Of a stretch of DNA of 64,000 nt, positions 45,036 through 54,743 are shown one piece after another. The notes under the pieces are model-generated. The model had not been told where the DNA came from. It was given only the letters and a program-made list of their open reading frames with translations, and searched no databases. The first letter of the stretch is position 1, and every line of letters starts with the position of its first letter. Origin of the DNA: Ceratopteris richardii (Eukaryota > Streptophyta > Polypodiopsida > Polypodiales > Pteridaceae). Both the position numbers and the translations under genes were made by a program. The DNA lies in contig MU260067.1 of the NCBI GenBank assembly GCA_020310875.1, positions 592,501 through 656,500 on the forward strand, written 5' to 3'.

Positions 45036-45415
45036 TATATGGAAAAGAGGCATTGGCCCCATTTGAATTCATCATAAAAAAGGAAATGGGAACCAAAACC
45101 ATTGGAATTGAACCTCCCATTGAGAGATTGGTGGCATAAGAAGAATATAGAGAAGGAGCAATGCAAAAACTTCAGGTAACACAAGAAGAGCGCAAGAGAC
45201 TGCATGACAGGTATCTGAGGTCTAATGAAGTTCAAGAAGGATCCATGGTTTTAGTGCATCAGGTCCCAACAATTCCAACCAAACTGGCACCCAAATGGAT
45301 AGGACCTTACACGGTGGTAAAGGTATTACCTCATGGAGCAGTACATCTGGAGGATTTGCAGGGCAAAGGGATACCCCTCGTCAATATTTCCAAGGTGAAG
45401 AAGTACCTGAATTAA
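45005..45415 (+). pseudogene. Integrase C terminus of 10.8-kb element
   Basis: In a shifted frame: GDSPFRLVYGKEALAPFEF, a TAA at 45137-45139, then EEYREGAMQKLQVTQEERKRLHDR, VQEGSMVLVHQV and APKWIGPYTVVKVLPHGAVHLEDL, a GPY module, ending KVKKYLN at a TAA. No chromodomain follows, consistent with a non-chromovirus lineage. Confidence 0.9.
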
Positions 45416-45608
45416 GGTAAATTGGAATCATTTCATTCACTGTACCTATCACATTTCATTCAGTGATTGCAGTTTATTATACAAAAAAAAAGTGTGAAAA
45501 AAATTATTATTTATTTATTTTATTTATTTTCTCTCTAGGGTGAAGGATTATCTAAGTTAAGTCAAGGAGGAAGAACTTCCTTCACTATCTTGTTTTAAGC
45601 TTCAGGAA

Positions 45609-45627
45609 TTGCACCGTGACGGTGCAA
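45609..45627. promoter_or_regulatory. 9-bp perfect inverted repeat before 3' LTR
   Basis: TTGCACCGT-G-ACGGTGCAA forms a perfect hairpin with a single-base centre, 18 nt before the 3' LTR. The purine-rich 'gatgtgggggtc' (45634-45645) lies between it and the LTR and is the likely polypurine tract. Confidence 0.75.
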
Positions 45628-45645
45628 AGACTTGATGTGGGGGTC

Positions 45646-48268
45646 TGTATCGCGGCATTTCCCTCTCTCTCTTTTTCTCTCTCTCTTCTCTTTCTCTTTC
45701 CCCCACCACCCCCGCGGCCCCACCGTCACCTCGACCCCCTCCAACCCCACCATCCCCCTCTTTCCTCCACCACCCCCGCGGCCCCACCATCACCACGATC
45801 CCCTCCAACTCCACCGTCCCCTCCTTTTTCCCCGCCACCCCTGCGGCCCCCACCATCACCCCAACCCCCTCCAACCCCACTGTCCCCTCCTCTTTTCTTC
45901 ACCACCCCTGCGGCCCCACCATCACCACGACCCCCTCCAACTCCACCGTCCCCTCCTTTTTCCCCGCCACCCCTGCGGCCCCCACCGTCACCCCGACCCC
46001 CTCCAACCCCACTGTCCCCTCCTCTTTTCTCCACCACCCCCGCGACCCCCCACCGTCACCACGACCCCCTCCAACTCCACCATCCCCTCCTTTTTCCCCG
46101 CCACCCCTACGGCCCCCACCATCACCCCGACCCCCTCCAACTCCACCATCCCCTCCTTTTTCCCCGCCACCCGTGCGGCCCCCACCATCACCCCGACCCC
46201 CTCCAACCCCACTGTCCCCTCCTCTTTTCTCCACCACCCCCGCGACCCCCACCATCACCACGACCCCCTCCAACTCCACCGTCCCCCCCTTTTTCTCGCC
46301 ACCCCCACGGCCCCCACCATCACCTCGACCCCCTCCAGCTCCACCAGCCTCTAGAGCCCCCACGACCCCCCACAACCCCCCACTGCCCTCCATAACCCTC
46401 CATGGCCCCCCACGGCCCCCCACAGCCCCCCACGGCCCCCCACAGCCCTCCACGGCCCCCCACAGCCCCCCACAGCCCCCCACGGCCCCCCACAGCCCCC
46501 CACAGCCCCCCCACGGCCCCCCTCACCCCCACGGCCCCCCACAGCCTCCCACGACCCCCCACAGCCCCCCACGGCCCCCCTCAGCCCCCCACGACCCCCC
46601 ATAGCCCCCCATGGCCCCCCACAGCTCCCACGGCCCTCCACAGCCCGCCACGGCCCCCCATAGCCCCCCATAGCCCCCCACGGCCCCCCACGGCCCCCCA
46701 GAGCCCCCAACGGCCCCCTCAGCCCCCCACGGCCCACCAAAGCCCCCCACGCCCCCCCACAGCCCCCCACGGCCCTCCACAACCCTTCATGGCCCCCCTC
46801 AACCCCCCACGGGCCCCCACAACCCCCCATGGCCCCCATAGCCCCCCACAGCCCCCCACAGCCCCTCACGGCCCCCCACAGCCCCCCACGGCCCTCCACA
46901 GCCCCCCACAGCCCCCCACGGCCCCCCACAACCCTCCATCACTCGACACCACCCCCACAAACCCCACACACCCCACAAATTCCACAATTTCCCACGACCT
47001 CACATAAGGCTCTCATGTAGTTTTGGATGGATATTTGGAGGATCATTTCTTAACCAAACCCTACAGTGTTAATATCGTTAAAAAGCTCTCGACGAGTACT
47101 TTCCAATGGTGTAATAATAACTTTAAAAACTTGGATCAATTTTTGACCACACCCCAAAAACCCCCACAACTCCCCATAACTCACCCCCTATTCCCACCCA
47201 ACCCACAAAACCCACAAACCCCACAAACCCCACACAACTCCACACAACTCCACACAACTCCACACCCCTCCACAACCCTCTACAAACCCCATAATCTCTC
47301 TCAACTCCCCACAACTCACCTCCCACACCGCCCACTTAATATGAAGGATCAAAAGCTACTACAAAAAATTAGATGAAGGATGTGCTTCTCAGGGACATTC
47401 AAATATCACGGGCGGCACAAAATGAGGATCTCAGCTTGCATTCAAAAGTGACAGTAAAGGTGTAAGTGGTAAAAGTGAAAGTGGAGAAATGACTATTGCC
47501 ACCAACCATTCATGACGACTGCCTATTTTTGAGGATCCAATTCAAATCAAATGGAATATTTGATCTACCCCTCCAATCTTGGGCAATCAACCGGCACGTG
47601 ATCAGTGGATGTGAGGAATCGGCAAGGCCCTCTTGGCCTATTGGAGCCTATAAAAGCAATGGATCTGTGTTCATTTGGGATACATTCAGATATACACATT
47701 TACATACGTACGTACAGAGGTCCTCTCTTTGCACTGTGGCTTCAAGCCTACTGTAGGAAGTCACTCTGTGGTGAGGATACAGAGCGTGGGCTTCCCAGTG
47801 AGGGCTAATAGCACTATAGTGTGAAGAGAGTGGCTTGGTTTTGTCATCTAGTGTGAGTCATTGGTATTTTGCACTCTTTCCCTTAGAGCAAGTCTTCATA
47901 TTTTGTATTGATCAGTGCTAGTCTACATCTAGTTGAGTCCATTGTACGGATTGGATGAATCCCTTGTATTGATGTTGATTAGTTCTGAAATGGCATGATA
48001 GCCTAGAGCATAAACTTTTGAGCACCTCTTTTGTCTATGTCATAATCGTCTGATTCAAACTAAGGAGTGGTTGGTCTTCCATTATTGTCATTTTGTCATT
48101 AATATTTTCTTGAGTATTCGCAACTCTGTGCAATCATTGATATCTGTCTGCTCACAGAAGTGTTAAAGGGTATATTTCCCTAAGGAGAACCTCCCTTGTG
48201 TAGGTGAAGTACTGGAATGCTTGCTGCCTGCTCTTATTAAAAGTAGATACCCCAGTACCTCCTCTACA
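45646..48268 (+). repeat. 3' LTR of 10.8-kb element
   Basis: 2623 bp with intact TG...CA. The 66-bp array has ten units here (about 45731-46330, marks at 45731, 45795, 45861, 45928, 45994, 46062, 46128, 46194, 46261, 46326), against eight in the 5' LTR. The decamer array is shorter (about 46345-46930). TATA box at 47649-47656; CCCCACAAA-type stretch at 47150-47330. Confidence 0.93.
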
Positions 48269-48850
48269 CTTATCATTCACATACATACGTAACATATACT
48301 CAAGCACCCTGTTAACCCTCTCAGTCTCACCATCAGTTTGAGGATGAAATGCAGTACTCATGCGTAACTCTGTTCCTATGGATTGAAAGGTTGCTTTCCA
48401 AAAATTAGATGTAAACCTTGCATCCCTATCAGAAATTATACTTTTAGGTATACCATGTAACCTAGAAATTTCTTTTAGGAAAAGTTTAGCAACATGCAAA
48501 GTTGTATCAATTCTCCTCATGGGAAGAAAATGTGCCATCTTTGTAAGACGGTCTACGACAACAAAGATGGTATCATGCCCACTTCTAGTCATAGGGAACT
48601 TTGTTATGAAATCCATAGAGATGGATTCCCATTTTTGATCAGGCATATCTAATGGCTGTAACATGTCAGGACTCCTTTTAAATTCAGCCTTAACCTGTTG
48701 ACATTTCAAACATTCTTTCACATACCTCTTAATATCATATTTCATACGTGGCCACTAATATGAAGCTTTCACTTTTGCATAAGTCCTAGAAAAGCCAGGG
48801 TGTGCAAAGAAAGGTGCATCATGACAGTCATGCAAAACCTTTTCTTTCAC
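48269..48850 (-). pseudogene. Chromovirus copy 4 integrase core
   Basis: The minus strand encodes KYDIKRYVKECLKCQQVKAEF, MDFITKFPMTRSGHDTIF, IISDRDARFTSNFWKATFQSI and GETERVNRVLEYML, with D, D and E all present. The frame then runs into the inserted LTR, giving a chimeric C terminus that is not a real product. H2C2 histidines lie upstream at about 48770-48830 behind a stop (48750). Confidence 0.92.
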
Positions 48851-49084
48851 AACAGATTTTGAAGAAATACAGAAACTTGAATTACAATACAAATCATTAA
48901 TTTTTAAATGAAATCTTTTCTAAAACATAGAACCTGGATTCGTGCCCAAAAATTTCAACATTGCTGCATAAAATAAAATAGAAATCGAACTGCATAAAGC
49001 TTTACGACTCAAAGCATTGGTGACTTTATTTTCTTTTCCTGCTAAGTACTTAATATCAAAATCATATTTACTTAACAATTCAAT

Positions 49085-49682
49085 CTATTGTTTTTGTCTA
49101 TTGTTAAGTAAACATTGAGTAAATATATATTTAAGGCTCTCATGATCTGTTCTTAATTCAAACTTTACTCCAAGCAATAAGTGTCTCCAATGTTTAAGTG
49201 CATGAACAACCACAAGCATTTCCAAGTCACGTGTTGTATAATTTAATTCATGTTTCCTTAGTTTCCTTGACTCATAAGCCACTACCCTCCCTTCTTGTGA
49301 AAGTACACATCCGATTTGACTTCCACTAGCATCACATGCAACAATAAATGGCTTCCCTAACTCAGGTATCAATAGTACATAGTTTTCGATAATTTTTTGT
49401 TTTAATTCTTCAAATGCATTTTGACACTCATCGTTGCATGTGAATTCTCTATTTTTCTTTGTCAATTCTATAAGAGGATTTGCAATTCGAGAAAACTCCC
49501 TAATGTGTGCCCTCTCATATTGTGCCAAACCAAGGAAGCTTCTCACATCTCTCACACATTTGGGTGTAGGCCGGTCAACTATGCTTTTAACTTTCTCAGG
49601 ACCTATGTGAATCCCTTCCTTAGAAACAACTCTGACCAAATAAGTCACTTCCCCCTTTGCAAAAAAACATTTTCTCATCTTA
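49085..49682 (-). pseudogene. Chromovirus copy 4 RT end and RNase H
   Basis: [40 protein letters not shown] and [16 protein letters not shown] close [46 protein letters not shown] and [12 protein letters not shown] are the RNase H blocks, all catalytic acids present. A 2-bp loss at about 49683 ('accatagtttatg' against 'accatatagtttatg' in copy 1) puts it out of frame with RT. Confidence 0.9.
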
Positions 49683-50400
49683 CCATAGTTTATGCTCTCT
49701 TAGTTTTTGTAAAGTCTTCCTGAGATGCAATGCATGTTCATCATCATCCTTATAAGACACAAAAATATAATCAAGAAGGACTAATATAAATTCATCAAGA
49801 TATTCATGAAACACATTATTGATCAAACACATAAATGTTGCAGGAGCATTTGTCAATCCAAAAGGCAAAAGTGTGAACTCATAATGACCACATCGTGTTC
49901 TAAAAGCAGTTTTGGGTATGTCCTCAGACTTGACTCTAATTTGATGATATCCTAATCTTAAGTCATTTTTAGTGAATACTGTGGCACCACTCAATTTACT
50001 CAATAATTCATCTTTGTGTGGAAGTGGATACTTGTTCTTAATGGTTTTTTTGTTCAATTCCCTATAGTCAATACAAAGTCTATATGAGCCATCTTTCTTT
50101 TTCTGAAACAAAACACGTGCTCCCCAAGGTGAAACACTGGGTCTTATCAACCCCTTTTGAAATAGATCATCCAGTTGGAGCTTCAACCCTTTCAATTCAT
50201 CAATATTGAACCTATAAGGTGCTCTAGAATAAGGTTTACTTCCTGGATAGATGTCTATAGCATGATCAATTTTCCTAGGAGGAGGCATACCTAGTAGATC
50301 ATTAGGAAAAGCATCTACACACTCATCTAAAAGTTTTCTAACATATTCAAGTATTTCTTCTTCTTTGTTCTTCTCCTGAAGGTCATGCAAATAAGCAAAA
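49683..50400 (-). pseudogene. Chromovirus copy 4 reverse transcriptase
   Basis: [76 protein letters not shown]. The catalytic box reads LLDYIF where copies 1 and 2 have FLDDIF: the second catalytic Asp is Tyr, so this RT would be inactive. A single in-frame TAG (about 50416-50418) separates it from the protease; copy 2 has CAG (Gln) there. Confidence 0.92.
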
Positions 50401-50414
50401 TATGTCTCACAACC

Positions 50415-50906
50415 CTATCGATTACCCCTTATCAACTTTATAGCAGAAATAGGAGAAAAACTTGAATTACACTTGCCTACTAGACGATGTTCCTTCCTTT
50501 CTATTTTCAAAGTAAGGATCCTACTTTCACAATCAATCACAAAACTGTTATGAACTAACCAATCCATTCCGATGATTATATCACATTCTCTCATTTCAAT
50601 TACATGGAAGGTACCCAAAAACTTATGTTCGCCTAACATAAAATCAAGATTCTCAATACAACCTCGAGTATAGTGCACCCTACCATTAGCTATCTGTACA
50701 AGTCTTTTGGTCTGCATCTCAATATGAAATCCTAAAGCCTCTACCAACTTAAGTGAAAGGAAACAATTTGTACTACCCGAATCAATTAAGAAACTAACCT
50801 TACGTGAGGATATGTCCCCCATAATCATAATCACTAATGCCCTTGAATGAGAAGAAGTTGTCATGCATTGAAATCTAGGGTTAGAACACTTACCTTGATC
50901 ATCCAC
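50415..50906 (-). pseudogene. Chromovirus copy 4 protease
   Basis: SSRKVSFLIDSGSTNCFLSLKLVEALG carries the DSGS active site. GCIENLDFMLGEHKFLGTFHV and CDIIIGMDWLVHNSFVIDC complete the retropepsin fold and lead to the RT linker. It is the most complete protease of the chain. It ends RGNR at a TAG in frame with RT. Confidence 0.92.
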
Positions 50907-51232
50907 TTTCTCAATTGTTATGTTTTCTTCTTGTAGATGAGCTATCGTTTCCTACATAGAACGGTTGATGACCTTGTTTGGACATTCAAAAGTGCGATGT
51001 CCTTGTTCCCCACATGAAAAGCAAAGTCCCAATCTTTTAGCCCGCTCCAAGAAATCAAAATCATGTTGCTAGTGCACAACTTCTTGCTTCTTAGGCGTAT
51101 CCGTCTGCTTCAGCTTAGTTTTCCCTCCTTGACCATTAATGGAGTTAGTCGATTTTTTTCCATCCTGATTTACTGAAATAGGTCTTAGGGGTCGATGTCC
51201 TATTGTGATAAACTTTGATTTGGATGTCTTTT
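50907..51232 (-). pseudogene. Chromovirus copy 4 gag zinc knuckle and linker
   Basis: About 51030-50975 on the minus strand encodes LGLCFSCGEQGHRTFECPNK, a CCHC knuckle (C-x2-C-x4-H-x4-C) that binds RNA. Flanking linker has a stop near 51069 and shifts frame against the gag core. Confidence 0.8.
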
Positions 51233-51984
51233 TCATAGTAAACAGTCCATCTTCTCAAAGTTTTCTACTTTTGCAATCCCATCAAGAAAATCTACACATC
51301 TCGACCCCTTTACTTGATAGCAAAGCTCTTCTCGCAAACCCTCAATAAATTTGCTCTTCAGGGAATCTCCAGAAACTTCTAGTGCATACTTATGTAAACA
51401 CAAAAATTTCTCCTTATATTCTTCAATAGATAAGTTATATGTATCATCCTGATATTGCTTGAAACAGTAGAATTCTATTTTCTTTTCCATCTGATAATGT
51501 GGAGAACAATAACGATTCTCTGCTTGCTCTTGAAACTCTTTCCAGAGGATCAGATCTTCATGTGTTCTTGTCTGCATGTATGATTTCCACCACTGTTTCG
51601 CAACTCCTTGCAGATGCAAAATTGCCACCTTTGCTTTGATTCCTCAATAAATACACACAGGTCAAAGAAATCTTCAAGTTCCTCAATCCATGCTTCAAGA
51701 TCCTCTCCAGTAGTCTTCTCACCATAAGATTCATTTAATTGTGCTCTTTTAAACACTTGCTTAAGTGCAGATTCACTTGCATCATCATCGTCTTCAGGTT
51801 CACGTTGCCCTCTAGCTCTACGTGCATTCGATGTGCCCGCACCATTACCACGTTTATCATTGAGGTCCATGAAAGCATTTGCAGTACCCTCTTTTTGTTT
51901 GTTGGATATTTCTTTATGTAATTCTACATTCAATCTACGGATAAGGTCCTCTTGTTCGTCTATCTTCTCCTTCAAAGCTTGCAT
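51233..51984 (-). pseudogene. Chromovirus copy 4 gag
   Basis: Start at 51984 (MQALKEKIDEQEDLIRRLN), 35 nt from LTR-F. FMDLNDKRGNGAGTSNARR, EPEDDDDASES, KRAQLNESYGEKTTGEDLEAW and ELEDFFDLCVF follow. After a one-base loss near 51637 ('gctttgattcc' against 'gcttttgattcc' in copies 1 and 2) the core continues in the next frame: LHLQGVAKQWWKSYMQTRTHEDLI, QMEKKIEFYCFKQYQDD, EGLREELCYQVKGSRCVDFLDGIAK. Nearly full-length, so it is the reference copy for this family. Confidence 0.92.
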
Positions 51985-52005
51985 CTTGTCTCGGAATCCA
52001 CCTCT

Positions 52006-52017
52006 GCTATGATACCA
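52006..52017 (-). promoter_or_regulatory. Primer-binding site, one mismatch
   Basis: The minus strand reads TGGTATCATAGC, one base off TGGTATCAGAGC, 2 nt from LTR-F. Confidence 0.85.
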
Positions 52018-52019
52018 CT

Positions 52020-53191
52020 TGTAACAAGTCTCCTAATCTTGAATCACAATCCCACACTGAATAATAGATTTCGGCACAACAAGATATAAAGAAGAAAAAC
52101 AGAGTATATATAGAACAAGAAGAGAGAGAATTTTATTATCTGTGCAGATTTACAAGTAGTTATGATCTGCGTTACAAAATCTATCAAAATAGCTTCAATG
52201 TGAAGCCTCATCCACCCGACCACCCCCCAGCTGATCTCAATCCACTCAATCACAATCACAATCTCAATCCCAATCTCAATCACAATCACAATCTCAATCC
52301 CAATCTCAATCTCAATCGCAATCTCATAAGCCAAAAATGATCTTGATCAATGTACGATGATCGTTCTTCCCTATCTCTCTGTCTTCATCTTTTTGGATCT
52401 CCACCTTTCGACAGTGCATGACCAATCACGCATTCGTAGACATGCACTCTTAGAATCTGCATGCTCCAAGATAGCGTCTTTTTGCATGTCTCATGCAAGA
52501 CTTCTAGACGACCCATGCATCTACTTTTCATGTCCACCTCAAGAATCGTACCTACAAAAATAGAGGTGATCCTTGCAACACACACACACCTCAATCACCT
52601 GAAATAACCCATATACCCATGTGCATTTTCTAAATCCGCGAACATGAATAAGATGAATGAAGGCTTCTTTTTTTTTTTAAGTCTTGGAAAATGGCACTTT
52701 TCCAAGCCCTATAACTCAAAGATGGTGAGGAATTAGCTTAAGGTTATGAGACACAAAAATATTCAGTTCCTAAATCTATCAGTGTTAGAGATGCCTCAGG
52801 TCCAAATCTGCTTCCAGATATCACTTTTGGGCCCTGCAAAATTGGAAATTCCAAAGATAGATGAAAAAACATGAAAAATCTCTTCGTTAACCTATCTTCA
52901 TGGGATCAAATGAGACATAAAACATAGGAACTACAAAGAATTCAATCAGGTAAAGTTTTTCTACTAAGATTACTCTACCTTTCTCTCATACAACACTTTT
53001 TCAAATTCCTTCATCTTCATGCTCAAATTTAACACACAAATTTCATGCGAAAACTTTCTAGAGAAAGAATGTAAAAACTTATTGCTACAAAATTTTTGGG
53101 GACATGATCAAAATATCCTAAACATAAAATTTCATTATTACCTACACATCTTCCCTTTTTTTTGGTGGGAAAATCAATGTGGCATCTTATA
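52020..53191 (-). mobile_element. LTR-F, right end of chromovirus chain
   Basis: 1172 bp, TGTAACAAG to GCATCTTATA (CA changed to TA). It is the 5' LTR of copy 4. No polypurine tract follows, so this is the true right border of the chain. Hexamer array at 52230-52325. Confidence 0.93.
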
Positions 53192-53269
53192 GTTGTCTTG
53201 TGTGTCCATCTTGATTTTCATGTTTGGCTTCAAATCTGGACCATATCCACCCCTTCTAGACACTCTATA

Positions 53270-53900
53270 TACCAATCGATACTAACCCGGTTTGTCAGAC
53301 TACTATTCTTTTCCCTTGTTGATCTCTCACCACACAATAACCTCATTAGATCTTTTTATTTTAATTTTCCTTTTTATTTTTTGTCATTCTTTTTGCACCT
53401 CATTCTAGCTCAACCTTTTCATATTTATTTATTCAATTATTATTTTTATTTGTACAAGTCAGCCTATCTCGAAATTAGGTGCAACTTGTGAACCTTTTCA
53501 CTCCACCAAGTTTACTCTAATTGTCTACCTACTTGACATAGCACATGACACACAATACAAGCCCCATATGAAATCAATGTGAGCTTGTAGTTCTAACTGT
53601 GGCCTATTGCAACACACCAAGAACACTTGAACATACACATATGTGGTTGGTTGGTATGTGAAGGCTAGTATTGTAACATAATCAATATGGAGGTAGGATC
53701 TGGTGAGGGACCAATAGCAAGAATCAAAGAATCTCACTTCACCAAGCATTCATGCAGACTAGTATACACATTTGGTCAAGCTTCACCTTCACCTACTTAG
53801 GGTTTCACTCATGAAAGCTATAATCTGCTAGCCAAATTTATTCATATAGTTACTTTCCTTGCATGTATCACATGTAAGCATAATAGGTGTACATTTACTA
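53270..53900 (+). repeat. Dispersed repeat R2, copy b
   Basis: Diverged partner of 17750-18480. The 100-bp unit is present about one and a half times (from about 53484; next unit start at about 53580, 'gagcttgtagttct'). Lies just beyond LTR-F with 78 bp of unassigned sequence between. Confidence 0.55.
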
Positions 53901-54743
53901 TATTCTAATTAATCCCCTTGATTTTTTATAGACCCTTACATTTTGTTCACACACATTATGGAATGAATATCATATATATCTTGTAAAGAAAACAAGATGG
54001 GATGGAGACATTTCACTTGTTTATTGATCAACTATTTTATCGATGTCAAATGCACTTATTATCATAAGCATCTCCACTCCAAATTTTTATCTTTTCTTCT
54101 TTATTAGTTTCCTATTTATATCTTAAAAGCAACAAAAACATCATGTATTTATACATTTAAATTTACAAAATTGCTTTCGAAATTGTGGATTACTTATGAA
54201 GTGGGTTTTCCATTTGCAAGACATCTCCATTGCTAGGTGCTCACCAAGGAAGCTATGCTTTCAATGAATCCACCTTTGAACTACATCAATGAGAGAAACA
54301 TTCTTAAACAAGTTTGATATGTAGACAAGGAAATTCATTTTCTAGTCCATTGCTTGATGGCTTGATTGGCATATCTAGCTCTTGAAAATTTTGAAGATCC
54401 ATGATGTAATCATTTGATCATAGTTGCCTTTGTTCATGATGCTCTTAGATGCATCATATCAAGATGTGTTTGATAAATGAATAGAAATTGTATTGAAGAT
54501 CTGATTTTTATCTTGCTTTAACCATCATCAAAAAGTTCCTTCAAGCATGCATTTTGTTCACTTTTATACTTGAAATCATTTGGGGAACTTCTTCATTTGC
54601 ATCATTCTTAATGAAACTTCCTTCTTTGTTAGACTAGAGTTTTTGGATAGACTCATTACATTCCCACATGGAATAGAAGTGTTCATCATGATTAAACCAC
54701 AATAGGCACTCATTTTTGTCATTCAGCTTATCATGATTTCTCT
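53901..54743. other. No recognisable gene
   Basis: AT-rich sequence without a gene I can support. It is the downstream flank (minus sense) of the acidic coding relic. Confidence 0.45.

Larger units (their letters stand above)
37454..48268 (+). mobile_element. 10.8-kb Ty3/gypsy element with C-rich LTRs
   Basis: TGTATCGCGG at 37454, CCTCTACA at 48268, LTRs 37454-40011 and 45646-48268. Flanks CTTCT (37449-37453) and CTTAT (48269-48273) are a 5-bp target duplication with one change. It sits in + orientation inside the copy 4 integrase gene. The interior carries gag, protease, RT, RNase H and integrase on the + strand. RT motifs (SFLDGFSGYNQI, AFGLKNAPASFKRTM, FMDDFSVFS) resemble the non-chromovirus Athila/Tat-like lineages, not the chromovirus around it. 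Stops and frameshifts make it non-autonomous now. Confidence 0.95.

Noticed and set aside
48152..48745. 197-codon ORF as an integrase with a new C terminus
   Set aside because: The last ~40 residues come from the inserted LTR on the opposite strand; the fusion is an accident of insertion.
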